A stretch of DNA of 64,000 nt from Phyllobacteriaceae bacterium UBA1940 (GCA_002336975.1 DDFA01000113.1:41906-105905), one strand, 5' to 3'. Positions 8,716 through 18,462 are shown, numbered from the stretch's first letter. Translations and numbers: made by a program. Notes: generated from the letters alone by a model not told the origin.

Positions 8716-9072
8716 GCGGCGGGCGGCGCTGATTGCGGCTGTCGCCGCAGCGATCTCCTCATCCGACATCGCCGAAATCCGGCGCGCCAGCAGGTTGGCC
8801 AGCGCGGTTGCGCGCGGATCAAGTCCGGCGGTGTCGATGACCACGCGCGGGTCAGACGTTTGCGCCAGCATCTGCAGCTCCTCGGCCTCGTCCCAGATGA
8901 CGTTGAAATAGCCGATGATCTTCTGAACCATCGCCCAGGTCGGGGTGCCGCGCCGGCCATGTTCGAGCGCCGACAGATAGGCCGGGCTGACGCCGATGGC
9001 GGCGGCCATGTCCTTTTGCGACACGCCGCGCTCGGTGCGCATGGCACGCAGGCGCTCGCCGAATGGAGTCAT
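8707..9072 (-). CDS. XRE-family helix-turn-helix regulator
   Basis: A 121-aa protein with an N-terminal HTH_3 domain: FGERLRAMRTERGVSQKDMA, then AIGVSPAYLSALEHGRRG as the recognition region. The C-terminal half (about 60-121) is helical and of no recognised family. The ATG at 9072 overlaps the smr stop (ATGA), so it is translated with the Smr-domain gene. The target is unknown. Confidence 0.87.
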   Translation of the reverse strand: MTPFGERLRAMRTERGVSQKDMAAAIGVSPAYLSALEHGRRGTPTWAMVQKIIGYFNVIWDEAEELQMLAQTSDPRVVIDTAGLDPRATALANLLARRISAMSDEEIAAATAAISAARRSE

Positions 9073-9608
9073 GGCGCGGTATCGCGCGGCAGCCGCCGCA
9101 ACCGCACATAGAGCGCGCCGTCGCCGCCATGGGTCTTGGCGGCATCCTCATAACCGCTGACGACCTGCCGGAACGGCGGCGTCGACAGCCAGCCGGGAAC
9201 CGACCGCTTCAGTACGCCGTCGCTGGCCGACGACGACCCCTTGCCGGTGATCACCAGGACATAGCGGACGCCGCGGGCATGGGCGCTTGCCAGGAACGAC
9301 AGCAGCATGCCGTAGGCGGCGTCCTGCCGCAGTCCGTGCAGGTCGATACGCGCCTCCAGCGCCAGCTTGCCGCGGGCGATCTTTTTCTGGGTATGCCTGT
9401 CGATATGCTGCACCTGCAGTTTATGGGCGGTTGCGGACGGCGCGGCGCGCGGCGGCCGCGCCCTGGGTTCGGATGGCTCCGCTGCGGGCTTTGTTTCGGA
9501 CGCGGGCTCGACCTCATGCTGCTTTCGGCCGGGCAGCGGCCTTGCCGTTCGGGCGACGATATTCCACAAAACGCGCTCTTCGTCGCTCAACTCGCGTTTG
9601 CGGTTCAT
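9069..9608 (-). CDS. Smr (MutS2 C-terminal) domain protein
   Basis: A 179-aa protein with a disordered, Ala/Pro-rich first half and a C-terminal Smr domain. The domain shows the IDLHGLRQDAAYG motif, YVLVITGKG, and the terminal HGGDGALYVRLRR. Smr domains are small nucleases or nucleic-acid-binding modules related to IF3-C. The role in this setting, between mltA and an XRE regulator, is unknown, though the order is common in rhizobia. Its ATG overlaps the mltA stop. Confidence 0.9.
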   Translation of the reverse strand: MNRKRELSDEERVLWNIVARTARPLPGRKQHEVEPASETKPAAEPSEPRARPPRAAPSATAHKLQVQHIDRHTQKKIARGKLALEARIDLHGLRQDAAYGMLLSFLASAHARGVRYVLVITGKGSSSASDGVLKRSVPGWLSTPPFRQVVSGYEDAAKTHGGDGALYVRLRRLPRDTAP

Positions 9609-10714
9609 GGCAGCCAGCTTTTCGCCAGCTGCCGCGGCACGAGCGCGACAAAATCTGCCGGGTGCTTGATGACGCCGGCGATCTCGCCGGCCCGGGGGCC
9701 GGACCCTGCAAACAGGTCGCCGCGCGCCGGCCCGACGATTGCCGAACCGGTGTCCTGGGCGATCATCAGACGCCGAAACGGCCGGCCGTCGAATACCGTC
9801 AGCGTTTCTGCATGGATGAAGAACGGCGTACCAAAAGTGTGCAAGAGGCGGTCGACCGCCACCGACCGACCCGCAGTCAGTTGGACCTTCGCCGCGGCGA
9901 CGGGACCGAGCGCCGGATCGGGAACCGGCGCGTCGCGGAAAAAGATGAAGGAGCGATTGCGCCAGAGAATCTCCTCGACGCGTTCGGGATGGCGGGCGAA
10001 CCAGGCGCGGATCGACTGCATCGTCACCTGCTTCAGCGGGATCTCGCCCATTTCGGCGAGAATCTTGCCGACGCCGGTGAAGCGGTGACCGCTCTTGGCC
10101 GCATAGGTCACCGGCCGGATCGAGCCGTCCGTCATCTTCAACCGGGCGGCGCCCTGGACATGGATGAAGAACACATCCACCGGATCGGCCAGCCAGGCCA
10201 TTTCAAGGCCGCGACCGTCAAGCACGCCGCCCTCGATCGCCTCGCGGTCGTAATATTCGACAAGGCCGTCCGGTGTCTGGCGCGCGAACGCCAGATAAGG
10301 ATCGAAACCGGCCGGGCGATTGCCGTCGTCGACATCGACAAGGTCGGCCGGACGCGACAGCAGCGGATACTGGAAATGGCCGCCGCGCACCGGCGAGGCG
10401 TCCGCCTCCGGTTCGTAGAAGCCGGTGACGAAACCATGGCTGGCGTCGTCGCCCAGGATCACGCGGTATGGCGCAAAATGGCGCTCGAAGAATTCCCGGG
10501 CGTCGCGCGACGTCGGCCCGTCGATCAGCCGGGCTTGCGCATAGGCGGCCGCAAAGGCGTCGGCGGCGATGCCGAGCGAACCGGTGCGATACGGTTTTTC
10601 GGCAAAGCGGAACGCCGAACGCCTGAAAGCGGCATAGGCCGCGGCATGATCGTCGGTCGACCAGCCGGTCAGGTCGTCATACGTGACCGGGATAAGATGC
10701 GACGAAGGCGACAT
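9605..10714 (-). CDS. mltA: Membrane-bound lytic murein transglycosylase A (MltA)
   Basis: MltA cleaves glycan strands of peptidoglycan to 1,6-anhydromuropeptides. The 369-aa protein has the MltA specific insert domain (VTGFYEPEADAS onward) and a C-terminal 3D domain ending AQDTGSAIVGPARGDLFAGSGPRAGEIAG, which holds the catalytic Asp region. The start at 10714 (MSPSSHLIPV) follows AAGG at a fair distance; an upstream in-frame codon at 10801 lies inside the tim44-like gene. No classical signal peptide or lipobox is visible from either start, so export is unclear. Confidence 0.92.
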   Translation of the reverse strand: MSPSSHLIPVTYDDLTGWSTDDHAAAYAAFRRSAFRFAEKPYRTGSLGIAADAFAAAYAQARLIDGPTSRDAREFFERHFAPYRVILGDDASHGFVTGFYEPEADASPVRGGHFQYPLLSRPADLVDVDDGNRPAGFDPYLAFARQTPDGLVEYYDREAIEGGVLDGRGLEMAWLADPVDVFFIHVQGAARLKMTDGSIRPVTYAAKSGHRFTGVGKILAEMGEIPLKQVTMQSIRAWFARHPERVEEILWRNRSFIFFRDAPVPDPALGPVAAAKVQLTAGRSVAVDRLLHTFGTPFFIHAETLTVFDGRPFRRLMIAQDTGSAIVGPARGDLFAGSGPRAGEIAGVIKHPADFVALVPRQLAKSWLP

Positions 10715-10728
10715 CGCCGCTGCCTTGC

Positions 10729-11436
10729 TCAGTCTTCGGCTTCGGTCGCGACCAGCTTCCAGTTCGGGTCCTTCGACCGGGTGTCGCGCGCGAAGGTCCA
10801 CACATCCTTGACCTCGGCGACGGTTTCCGGATCGCCGTCGATCACCGCGCCGGCCTTGTCGCGGGTCGCCGAGATCAACTCGCTGACGATTCGCATGGTG
10901 ACATGCGCCTCGCCGCCCTTCATCTCGGCGCCGACGATTTCGGCCTTGTCGATGCCGACAAAGGACGACTGGATCTTTTCACTGCGCTTCTCGCGCTCGC
11001 CGATCGCCTGGACGAAGCCGTCATAGACTTCCTTGGACAGCAGGTTCTTCAGCGTCTTGCGGTCGCCATCGGCATAGGCCATCACGATCATCTCATAGGC
11101 CATCTTGGCGCCGTCGACGAACGATTTGGGCTCAAAATTCGCATCTGCGTCGCGAATGGCGCGCATGCCTTTGTTCAGATCGGTGCCGGCCGGCGCGACC
11201 TTGTCGATGGCGGCATAGGTCTCCTCGGCGGTTTCGGCAGGCTTGCGGCGCGGCAGCGACACGACATTGTCCTGCGCCGCCTTCGGGTCGGCTTCGCTGC
11301 GGCGACCGGCCGTATAGGGATCGAAGGGCGGGCGCTCATTGCCGGTTCGGCGACCGAGAACGTTGCGGAGCTGAATGAAGATCACCACAGCCGCGACCAA
11401 AAAAACCAATGTTCCCAAATCGAGGAATTCCATCAT
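10729..11436 (-). CDS. Tim44-like domain membrane protein
   Basis: A 235-aa protein with an N-terminal membrane anchor (MEFLDLGTLVFLVAAVVIFIQL), a short charged linker, and a C-terminal Tim44/NTF2-like domain (about 90-235) with FVDGAKMAYEMIVMAYADGD and VWTFARDTRSKDPNWKLVATE. Bacterial Tim44-like proteins such as TimA of Caulobacter are inner-membrane proteins; their link to mitochondrial protein import is evolutionary. It starts with two adjacent ATGs (11436 or 11433) and is divergent from fxsA. The neighbouring secB fits a membrane/export neighbourhood. Confidence 0.92.
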   Translation of the reverse strand: MMEFLDLGTLVFLVAAVVIFIQLRNVLGRRTGNERPPFDPYTAGRRSEADPKAAQDNVVSLPRRKPAETAEETYAAIDKVAPAGTDLNKGMRAIRDADANFEPKSFVDGAKMAYEMIVMAYADGDRKTLKNLLSKEVYDGFVQAIGEREKRSEKIQSSFVGIDKAEIVGAEMKGGEAHVTMRIVSELISATRDKAGAVIDGDPETVAEVKDVWTFARDTRSKDPNWKLVATEAED

Positions 11437-11607
11437 TGTCCGCCAAATTCACTGCTGCAGGACGCCTCGGCGCCTTTTGCCATTATCGAACGCCAAGCGC
11501 GGCGATACAATGGCTAAGCCGTTCATATAGAGCGCCGTCGCAGATCATTCAAATGACGACAACACTACCTATCTAAGGAAACATGGTTCTCCAAATGGAC
11601 GCTGACA

Positions 11608-12099
11608 GTGGGTAGATCGATCGTTGCGCTATTTGTGCTGCTGCTTCCATTGCTGGAAATAGCAGGTTTCGTCATCGTTGGCAGCCAGATCGGCGCGCTG
11701 GCGACGGTGGCGCTGGTCGTCGCGTCCACTGTCTTGGGCGCCATGCTGCTGCGCCACCAGGGTTTTGGCGCGCTGCGCCGGGCCCAGGCGGCGGCGGCAA
11801 TCGGCGGCGAGCCCGACCGCGAGATTGCCCACGGGGCAATGATCCTGATCGCCGGCGTGCTGCTGATCATTCCCGGCTTCATCACCGACGTTTTCGGCCT
11901 GTTGCTGTTCATTCCCGCAATTCGCGATGTCGCCTGGCGTTTCGTGCGGTCGCGCATGACCGTCGTGACAACGACGACAACGGGCGCGTCGTGGACGCGC
12001 GGACCGCAGCGCGACGGCAAGGTGATCGACCTCGACACCGGCGACTACCGGCATGTCGATCCCAACTCCCCCTGGCTGCGCAACGATCCCGAAGGCTGA
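11608..12099 (+). CDS. fxsA: FxsA family membrane protein
   Basis: A 163-aa FxsA-family inner-membrane protein with two N-terminal helices (SIVALFVLLLPLLEIAGFVIVG and ALATVALVVASTVLGAMLL), then GFGALRRAQAAAA and a third hydrophobic stretch AGVLLIIPGFITDVFGLLLFIP. In E. coli FxsA affects F-plasmid exclusion of phage T7; its normal job is unknown. The start appears to be GTG at 11608; no ATG in this frame precedes the first helix. Confidence 0.9.
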   Translation: MGRSIVALFVLLLPLLEIAGFVIVGSQIGALATVALVVASTVLGAMLLRHQGFGALRRAQAAAAIGGEPDREIAHGAMILIAGVLLIIPGFITDVFGLLLFIPAIRDVAWRFVRSRMTVVTTTTTGASWTRGPQRDGKVIDLDTGDYRHVDPNSPWLRNDPEG

Positions 12100-12211
12100 C
12101 TGGCGCGGCCGGTCGATCGGGCCAAACTTGATATGACCTGCCCGGCATGCTAGCCAAACCGCGATTTTTCACCCATGCGGGCCGGGTTTGGCCCGATCTC
12201 AAGGAACGACA

Positions 12212-12715
12212 ATGGCGGACAAGAAAGAAAAGGCCGGCGAAGCAGCTGCAGCGCAGGCCGGCAACGGAACCCAGCCCTCGCTCAACATCCTGGCGCAATA
12301 CGTCAAGGATCTGTCGTTCGAGAGCCCCGGCGCGCCGAACTCGCTGCGCGCCCGCGAAAGCAGCCCCGGCATCAACATCAATGTCAATGTCAATGCCAAC
12401 CCGCTCTCGGACACCGAGTTCGACGTCAATCTGACGATTGCAGCCAAGGCCGGCGGCGACAAGGACGTGCTGTTCAACGTCGAACTGGTCTATGGCGGCG
12501 TATTCCGCCTGTCCGGCTTTCCGCAGGAACACACGCTGCCGCTGCTGTTCATCGAATGCCCGCGCCTGCTGTTCCCGTTCGCGCGTCAGATCATCGCGGA
12601 ATGCACCCGCAATGGCGGCTTCCCGCCGCTGATGATCGATCCGATCGATTTCGCGCAGATGTTCCAGGCCCGCATGGCCGAGGAACAGGCCCGCGCCAAG
12701 GTGAAAGCAAGCTGA
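12212..12715 (+). CDS. secB: Protein-export chaperone SecB
   Basis: SecB is a cytosolic tetrameric chaperone that keeps preproteins unfolded for SecA. The 167-aa sequence includes [41 protein letters not shown] and [25 protein letters not shown], all characteristic. The ATG at 12212 follows AAGGAACGACA; an upstream in-frame codon at 12188 is less likely. It converges on dnaQ with no spacer at all (stop codons abut). Confidence 0.97.
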   Translation: MADKKEKAGEAAAAQAGNGTQPSLNILAQYVKDLSFESPGAPNSLRARESSPGININVNVNANPLSDTEFDVNLTIAAKAGGDKDVLFNVELVYGGVFRLSGFPQEHTLPLLFIECPRLLFPFARQIIAECTRNGGFPPLMIDPIDFAQMFQARMAEEQARAKVKAS

Positions 12716-13438
12716 TTATTCCGAGTCAGGCTGGCCGAGACCGTATTCAGGCCTGAGCCACAGCGCCTTTTCTCCAAGTTTTTTGACAAGGGCGGCGTGA
12801 GCCGCCCTTTCCACGTCTGTCAGGCGTGGCGGCAACGGTTCGGCCCGCGCCAGAATCACCACCTCCGCCTTCTCCTGCGCCGCGTTTCCGGCGCTGGCGC
12901 TGACCGTCTCGAGCCCGAACGCGGCCTGTTTTCCGCCAATCAGTTCGATGTAGACATCCGCCAGCAGCCCGGCGTCGAGCAATGCGCCGTGACGGGTGCG
13001 GTGGCTGTTGTCGACGCCGTAGCGCTTGCACAGCGCGTCAAGCGAATTCGGTCCCATCGGGTGCTTGCGCCGGGCCATGGCGAGCGTGTCGACCACCAGG
13101 GCGGGGTCGACGGCCGGCCGGCCGAGTCTTGCGAACTCCGCATTGATGAACCCCATGTCGAAGCCGGCATTGTGGGCGACCAGCGTCGCACCGTCGATGA
13201 AGGCGGCGAACTCGTCGAGAATGTCGGCGAAAACCGGCTTGCCGGCGAGGTCGGCCATCGAAATGCCATGAACCGCCTGGGCGTCGGGATGAATCTCGCG
13301 GCCATCGGGATTGATATAGACATGGAAGGTGCGACCGGTGGGAAAGCGATTGACCAGCTCGACGGCGCCGATTTCGATCACCCGCTCGACACGATTGTCC
13401 AGTCCGGTCGTTTCCGTATCGAAAATGATCTCGCGCAT
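12716..13438 (-). CDS. dnaQ: DNA polymerase III epsilon subunit (3'-5' proofreading exonuclease)
   Basis: The 240-aa DEDDh exonuclease proofreads for the replicative polymerase. Exo I is IIFDTETTGLD at residues 4-14, Exo II lies in LVAHNAGFDMGFINAEF, and Exo III is HRTRHGALLDAGLLADVY with the catalytic His and Asp. The ATG at 13438 is preceded by GGAG; an upstream in-frame GTG at 13456 is the alternative. It runs with coaE, aroE, maf and ppsR, a group conserved leftwards of the rhizobial origin. Confidence 0.97.
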   Translation of the reverse strand: MREIIFDTETTGLDNRVERVIEIGAVELVNRFPTGRTFHVYINPDGREIHPDAQAVHGISMADLAGKPVFADILDEFAAFIDGATLVAHNAGFDMGFINAEFARLGRPAVDPALVVDTLAMARRKHPMGPNSLDALCKRYGVDNSHRTRHGALLDAGLLADVYIELIGGKQAAFGLETVSASAGNAAQEKAEVVILARAEPLPPRLTDVERAAHAALVKKLGEKALWLRPEYGLGQPDSE

Positions 13439-13494
13439 CGAATCACTCCAGGGCACAGGTCATGCTGGCGACGCCGGCCAGCGCGGGCAAGCGG

Positions 13495-14085
13495 CTAACC
13501 CCTCTTGCCTGTGAGTTCGGCGACAATGGCGCGCACTGCCTGTCTCGCCGCGTCCATGCCGGCGCCGGTGTCGACGACAAAATCGGCCATGCGGCGCTTG
13601 TCGGCATCCGGCGTCTGGCGCGCCAGGATCGCCTCGAACTTTTCGTTCGTCATGCCGGGCCTCGCCAGCACGCGTCGACGCTGGATGTCGGCGGGCGCGG
13701 TGACGACCACGACCTTGTCGACGCGGGCGCGGCCGCCGGTTTCGAACAACAGCGGAATGTCCAGCACGACGACCGGCGCGCCGGCGTCGCGGTTGCGCTT
13801 GAGAAAGGCGTCCGCTTCAGCGCGGACCAGTGGATGGACGATCGCCTCCAGCCGCCTGATCGCCTCGGCGTCGCCAAGCACTTTCGCGGCAAGGATCGTC
13901 CGGTCGACGACACCGTCTTTGACCGTTCCAGGAAAGGCCGCCTCGATCTTTGGAGCCGCCGCGCCGGCGTAAAGCCGATGCACCGCAAGATCCGAATCGT
14001 GAACCGGCACGCCTTCCTCGGCAAACATCTTCGCCGTGGTGGATTTGCCCATGCCGATCGATCCGGTCAGTCCAAGCACGATCAT
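13495..14085 (-). CDS. coaE: Dephospho-CoA kinase CoaE
   Basis: CoaE phosphorylates dephospho-CoA at the 3' hydroxyl, the last step of coenzyme A synthesis. The 196-aa P-loop kinase starts [20 protein letters not shown] with Walker A at residues 8-15, followed by [14 protein letters not shown] and IPLLFETGG. The ATG at 14085 overlaps the aroE stop (ATGA). Length is normal for the family. Confidence 0.97.
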   Translation of the reverse strand: MIVLGLTGSIGMGKSTTAKMFAEEGVPVHDSDLAVHRLYAGAAAPKIEAAFPGTVKDGVVDRTILAAKVLGDAEAIRRLEAIVHPLVRAEADAFLKRNRDAGAPVVVLDIPLLFETGGRARVDKVVVVTAPADIQRRRVLARPGMTNEKFEAILARQTPDADKRRMADFVVDTGAGMDAARQAVRAIVAELTGKRG

Positions 14086-14924
14086 CGATGACGCTCCAGA
14101 TCGGCGATCACCAGGTTGCGCAATTCCTCGGTCACCTGCGGCGTAACCCCGAACCAGCGGGCGAAACCTGGCGCCGCCTGATGCAGCAACATGCCGAGCC
14201 CGTCGACCGTCGCCAGCCCGCGCCCGGCGGCGGCCGCAAGCAGCGGCGTCACCAGCGGAACATAGACGATGTCGGTGACGACCGAATCGTCCGGCAGGCG
14301 ATCGACCTCGAGCGGCGCGCTGTCGCCGCCATCCATGCCCAGAGACGTCGTGTTGACGACGAGACCCGCGGTCGGCGTCAGCGTCGACAGCTGGTCGAGG
14401 CCATGCGCGACCACCTTGCGGCCGAATCGGTCGGCGAGATCCTGACCGCGCGCGGCCGTTCGATTGACGATGTCGATGCGGTCGAAGCCGGCCTGCAGGA
14501 TGGCGTGCACGACCGCCCGAGACGCGCCGCCGGCGCCGACGATCAGCGCCCGGCCGCGATCGCGCCATTGCGGCGCAAAGGCGTCTAGATTGGCGGCGAA
14601 GCCGAGCGCGTCGGTGTTGCCGCCGACAAGTCGGCCCTTGTCGAACCAGAGCGTGTTGACAGCGCCGACAGCCCCGGCCTCGCCGTCGCGCCGATCGACC
14701 GCGGCGAACGCCGCCTCCTTGTTTGGAATGGTGACATTGCCGCCGGCAAGTCCGTTCTCCGCAAGCGAGGAAACAAAGCCGGAAAAGTCAGCCGGGGCGA
14801 CTTCGATCGGATCATAGGAGCCGTCGATGGCGTATTGGCTAAGCCAGTGACGATGGATCATCGGCGAGCGCGAATGCGCGATCGGCTGGCCGCAGACAAA
14901 GGCGCGCAGTCCCGGTTCAGCCAT
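14082..14924 (-). CDS. aroE: Shikimate dehydrogenase AroE
   Basis: AroE reduces 3-dehydroshikimate to shikimate with NADPH. The 280-aa protein shows the substrate-binding [28 protein letters not shown] with the catalytic Lys, the dinucleotide loop [14 protein letters not shown], and the NADP-selecting VNRTAARGQ. It overlaps coaE by four bases downstream and maf by eight upstream, so coaE, aroE and maf are translationally linked. Confidence 0.97.
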   Translation of the reverse strand: MAEPGLRAFVCGQPIAHSRSPMIHRHWLSQYAIDGSYDPIEVAPADFSGFVSSLAENGLAGGNVTIPNKEAAFAAVDRRDGEAGAVGAVNTLWFDKGRLVGGNTDALGFAANLDAFAPQWRDRGRALIVGAGGASRAVVHAILQAGFDRIDIVNRTAARGQDLADRFGRKVVAHGLDQLSTLTPTAGLVVNTTSLGMDGGDSAPLEVDRLPDDSVVTDIVYVPLVTPLLAAAAGRGLATVDGLGMLLHQAAPGFARWFGVTPQVTEELRNLVIADLERHR

Positions 14925-15513
14925 CGATCGCCCCCACCCGGCGCAGTTCGGCCAGCAGCGGCAGCAAGGGCAATCCGACGATGGTGAAATGGTCGCCCTC
15001 GATGTCCGAGAACAGCTGCGCGCCCTCGCCCTCGATCTGATAGGCGCCGACGCTGCGCAAGGCCGGTTCGCCGACGCGCGACAGGTAATGCCCGATGAAT
15101 TGCGGCGACAGCGGCCGCATGGTCATCCGCGCGATCGATACGTGCCGCCACACCGCCTCGCCCGACCTGGCCAGGACGACGGCCGAATTGAGATGATGGG
15201 TCTTGGCCGACAGGCGGATAAGCTTGCGGCGGGCGTCTTCCAAGTCGGTCGATTTGTGCAGCACCTCGTCGCCCAGCGACAGCGTCTGGTCCGACCCGAT
15301 CACCCAGGCGTTCGGATGTCGTTCGCTGACGTCGATCGCCTTGGCTTCGGCCAGCACCAGCGCCAGGTCGTCGGGGGCCAATTCGCCGCCGGTCGCCGCT
15401 TCGACGGCGCGCTCGTCGATGTCGGGCGCGACGCCCTGGGCGACGACGCCGGCGCGGGCCAGCATGTCGCGGCGGAACGGGCTGGTCGAGGCCAGGATGA
15501 TATTGTCGCTCAT
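14917..15513 (-). CDS. maf: Maf-family nucleotide pyrophosphatase
   Basis: A 198-aa Maf/YceF-type protein: [17 protein letters not shown] at the N-terminus, PDIDERAV, and [19 protein letters not shown] with the catalytic Asp. Family members hydrolyse non-canonical or modified nucleoside triphosphates; the exact substrate here is not determinable. The ATG at 15513 starts nine bases after the ppsR stop and its own end overlaps aroE by eight bases. Confidence 0.94.
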   Translation of the reverse strand: MSDNIILASTSPFRRDMLARAGVVAQGVAPDIDERAVEAATGGELAPDDLALVLAEAKAIDVSERHPNAWVIGSDQTLSLGDEVLHKSTDLEDARRKLIRLSAKTHHLNSAVVLARSGEAVWRHVSIARMTMRPLSPQFIGHYLSRVGEPALRSVGAYQIEGEGAQLFSDIEGDHFTIVGLPLLPLLAELRRVGAIDG

Positions 15514-15523
15514 GACGCCGCCG

Positions 15524-16345
15524 TTATCGCGAACGGCCGCGCAGGGCAACGATTGCCGCCGCGGTTTCTTCGATCGAGCGGCGCGACACGTCGATCATCG
15601 GCCAGTTGTGGCGCGAGCAGAGCTGGCGGGCGTAGGTCAGTTCTTCGGCGATGATGCTGCGGTCGACATAGGTCTCCGACTGGAAGCCTGTCGTTGCGCC
15701 GAGGATGCGGTTCTGCCGGACGTGCGAAATCCGTTCGGCGGTGGCGATCAGGCCGACGATCAGCGGTTTTCGGGCGTGGATCAGGCTATCGGGCAAGGGC
15801 ACGCCGAGGACGATGGGAATATTGGCGGTCTTGATGCCGCGATTGGCGAGATAGATCGAGGTCGGCGTCTTCGACGTGCGCGAAATGCCAATCAGCACGA
15901 CATCGGCTTCCTCGATGTCGGCCGGCAACTGGCCGTCATCGTGCTCCATGGTGAAGTTGAGTGCGTCGATGCGGCGGAAATATTCGGCGTCGAGCACGTG
16001 CTGGGCGCCGACGCGTCTTCCGGCCGGCGCGCCGAGATAGGACTGGAACACGCTCAGGACCGGCTCCAGCACCGAGACGCATGGCAGACCCATGGCGGCG
16101 CAGCGGCTGTCGATGATGTGCGCCAGATCCTTGTCGACGACCGTATAGAGTACGATGCCTGGCTCGGCGTCGATTTCGTCCATTACCTTTTGCAACTGCT
16201 TTTCGGTGCGGATCAGCGGATAGATGTGCTCGATGGCGCGCGCATCCTTGTATTGCGCCGACGCGGCGCGGCCGGCGGCCAGCAGCGTTTCGCCGGTGGC
16301 GTCGGAGATCAGATGCAGATGGAAAAAGCTTTGAGGTTTGTTCAC
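15524..16345 (-). CDS. ppsR: Pyruvate, phosphate dikinase (or PEP synthase) regulatory protein, kinase/pyrophosphorylase
   Basis: A 273-aa DUF299 protein that would switch pyruvate phosphate dikinase or PEP synthase on and off by ADP-dependent phosphorylation and Pi-dependent dephosphorylation. The diagnostic [17 protein letters not shown] lies near the N-terminus and the P-loop variant [18 protein letters not shown] around 150. I choose GTG at 16345 because homology begins at once after it; the frame stays open upstream into the origin region, where codons look non-coding. Its relative RP001 borders the Caulobacter origin in the same way. Confidence 0.93.
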   Translation of the reverse strand: MNKPQSFFHLHLISDATGETLLAAGRAASAQYKDARAIEHIYPLIRTEKQLQKVMDEIDAEPGIVLYTVVDKDLAHIIDSRCAAMGLPCVSVLEPVLSVFQSYLGAPAGRRVGAQHVLDAEYFRRIDALNFTMEHDDGQLPADIEEADVVLIGISRTSKTPTSIYLANRGIKTANIPIVLGVPLPDSLIHARKPLIVGLIATAERISHVRQNRILGATTGFQSETYVDRSIIAEELTYARQLCSRHNWPMIDVSRRSIEETAAAIVALRGRSR

Positions 16346-16739
16346 AGGGATCGGCAGGCCTGTTGGCGGATGTGGAAAACCCGACCGGCAAACCGGAGCG
16401 GACGGGACGACTGTAGAGAATGGCCGTTTCATCCACAATTGAAACCCGATCGATCTGTCTGGCGAGCGGATTGTGGATTGCGGGAAGTTGCGACTCATCG
16501 CCGCCGCGATGCACAGGCCGGAATTCGGAGGCCGTGTTCCATCTCGATGAAATTTCAGGTTGAATTGTAACTGTGCCCGGAATTATCCACACCAGCGTTG
16601 CGCTGGACATTCGAGGTCCGAAAGGCCTAGTGCTGGACAAGTTGGGGGCCGCGAGCGATCCCCACAACCAACAGAGTCATAGAATCAAAAGATTCAGAAA
16701 AATCTTGAATCTTTGTTTCAGGCAGGACGGGAAAAGCCG
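16346..16739. other. Predicted chromosomal replication origin (oriC) between ppsR and hemE
   Basis: The 394-bp gap contains a perfect DnaA box TTATCCACA at 16583-16591 and near matches at 16429-16437 (TCATCCACA, plus strand), 16371-16379 (TTTTCCACA on minus) and 16472-16480 (CAATCCACA on minus). An AT-rich tract at 16680-16712 carries three GANTC sites (16682, 16691, 16707), the CcrM methylation target, two of them within an inverted repeat AGATTCA/TGAATCT. Genes diverge from this point. Origins have been mapped beside hemE in Caulobacter and Sinorhizobium meliloti, so the location is supported by known relatives; function here is inference. Confidence 0.82.
16583..16591 (+). promoter_or_regulatory. 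Consensus DnaA box
   Basis: TTATCCACA, an exact match to the strong E. coli R1-type DnaA binding site, inside the predicted origin. Weaker candidates surround it at 16371-16379, 16429-16437 and 16472-16480. Confidence 0.75.
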
Positions 16740-17771
16740 GTGCCAGCATTGAAGCGCAAGGTCGTTCGGGTATTGAAGGGCGAGACGGTTTTCCCGCCTC
16801 CGGTATGGCTGATGCGACAGGCTGGGCGCTACCTTCCCGAATACAGGGCGACGCGCGCCACGGCCGGCGGCTTCCTCGATCTCTGCTACAATCCTGATTT
16901 CGCCGTCGAGGTCACGCTGCAGCCGATCCGTCGCTTCGGCTTTGACGCATCAATCCTGTTTTCCGATATCCTTGTCGTTCCGCATGCGCTTGGCCGGGAC
17001 CTTCGCTTTGAGGAAGGGCATGGTCCGGTGATGACGCCGATCGGCGTCAAGGAGATCGACCGTCTCGACGCCTCGATGTTTCACGTGAATCTGGCGCCGG
17101 TCTACGAAACGGTGCGCCGCTTGCGCGCTGAGCTGCCTGCTGAGACGACCTTGCTCGGCTTTTGCGGGGCGCCGTGGACCGTGGCGACCTATATGGTCGC
17201 GGGCAAGGGCTCGCCCGACCAGGCCGCCACAAGGCTGTTCGCCTATCGCCACCCCGCCGCCTTCAAGGCTTTGCTGAACCGGCTGGCGGATGTCTCGGCC
17301 GAATATCTGGTAAGGCAGGTCAGGGCGGGCGCAGACGCGGTGCAGATTTTCGACAGTTGGTCGGGCGTGCTCGACGATGCGGGCTTCGAGGCTTTTTGCG
17401 TGGAACCGGTGGCGCGCATGGTGGCGGCGGTCAGGGCGGCAGCGCCAGGGGCTTTGATCATCGGTTTTCCGCGTGGTGCGGGAGTGCGCTACCAGACCTA
17501 CAAGCAGAGGACCGGCGTCGATGCGGTGGGGCTCGACTGGACCGTTCCGATGGACCTCGCTCGGTCGGTGCAGGCGCAGTCGGCGGTGCAGGGCAATCTT
17601 GACCCGATGCGACTGGTCGCCGGCGGCAAGGCGCTTTCGGAAGGGGTTGGCCGCATCCTGGACGGTCTTGGCAAGGGACCGCTGGTGTTCAACCTCGGAC
17701 ACGGCATCACGCCTGAAACGCCTGTCGCCCATGTCGAGGCGATGCTGGCGCAGGTGAGGAACGCCGGCTGA
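16740..17771 (+). CDS. hemE: Uroporphyrinogen decarboxylase HemE
   Basis: HemE decarboxylates uroporphyrinogen III to coproporphyrinogen III in heme synthesis. The 343-aa barrel has the signature [17 protein letters not shown] near residue 20, [21 protein letters not shown] and FPRGAG. I choose GTG at 16740 (AGGACGGG lies about ten bases upstream); a TTG at 16713 is also in frame. It is the first gene right of the predicted origin and overlaps hemJ by one base. Bases 17077-17092 within it match 14 of 16 positions of parS. Confidence 0.95.
   Translation: MPALKRKVVRVLKGETVFPPPVWLMRQAGRYLPEYRATRATAGGFLDLCYNPDFAVEVTLQPIRRFGFDASILFSDILVVPHALGRDLRFEEGHGPVMTPIGVKEIDRLDASMFHVNLAPVYETVRRLRAELPAETTLLGFCGAPWTVATYMVAGKGSPDQAATRLFAYRHPAAFKALLNRLADVSAEYLVRQVRAGADAVQIFDSWSGVLDDAGFEAFCVEPVARMVAAVRAAAPGALIIGFPRGAGVRYQTYKQRTGVDAVGLDWTVPMDLARSVQAQSAVQGNLDPMRLVAGGKALSEGVGRILDGLGKGPLVFNLGHGITPETPVAHVEAMLAQVRNAG
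17077..17092 (+). other. Degenerate parS-like site inside hemE
   Basis: TGTTTCACGTGAATCT matches parS (TGTTTCACGTGAAACA) at 14 of 16 positions; the left half-site and CACGTG core are perfect. It lies within coding DNA about 0.5 kb from the predicted origin. It may be a weak ParB site or chance. Confidence 0.4.
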
Positions 17772-18301
17772 TGGCGGAGCGCGAGCAGAGAGGACGGCTT
17801 GCGGTGCGCCGCGCCGCGATTTCGGTTGCGGTGTTCGCCGCGCTGACGGCGCTGCTGTTGTGGCTGGCGCCAGACGGGCTGTATCTCTGGATGAAGGCTG
17901 GTCATGTCATCGCCGTCATCGCATGGATGGCCGGCATGCTCTATCTGCCGCGGCTGTTCGTCTATCATGCGGACGCGCAACCCGGCTCCGTTCAGTCGGA
18001 AACGTTCAAGGTGATGGAAAGGCGGCTGCTGCGCGCGATCATCAATCCGGCGATGGTCGCGGCCTGGGGTTTCGGCGTCTGGCTGGCGTGGAAGGGATTT
18101 GCGTTTCACGGCGGCTGGCTGCACACGAAGATCGCATTGGTGGTGCTGATGTCGGCCATGCACGGTTATCTGTCGATCGCGGTGCGCCGCTTCGCCGAGG
18201 ATCGCAACGACAAGCCGGCGCGGCACTGGCGAATCGTCAACGAGGTTCCGACGGTGCTGATGATCGCGATTGTTGTTCTGGTGGTGGTCAAACCGTTCTA
18301 G
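17771..18301 (+). CDS. hemJ: Protoporphyrinogen IX oxidase HemJ
   Basis: HemJ oxidises protoporphyrinogen IX to protoporphyrin IX in the inner membrane. The 176-aa protein has four to five membrane helices, with WMKAGHVIAVIAWMAGMLYLPRLFVYH containing the conserved His residues, and later LRAIINPAMVAAWGFGVWL. The ATG overlaps the hemE stop (TGATG), which fits joint expression of two heme enzymes. Confidence 0.93.
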   Translation: MAEREQRGRLAVRRAAISVAVFAALTALLLWLAPDGLYLWMKAGHVIAVIAWMAGMLYLPRLFVYHADAQPGSVQSETFKVMERRLLRAIINPAMVAAWGFGVWLAWKGFAFHGGWLHTKIALVVLMSAMHGYLSIAVRRFAEDRNDKPARHWRIVNEVPTVLMIAIVVLVVVKPF

Positions 18302-18462
18302 TGGCGCCTTCAGGCATTCGATGGCTGGGCGATCTTGCGCTTTCGGCCGTGCGCGCGTAAAAGGCGGTTCTTCCCTCCTCTTGCGCGCAATGCCTTGTCA
18401 TCTGTCGCAGACCCGCCGGCTTTCGGCCTCCCCGCCTACAATCCTACCTTCAGAGTTCCGCC

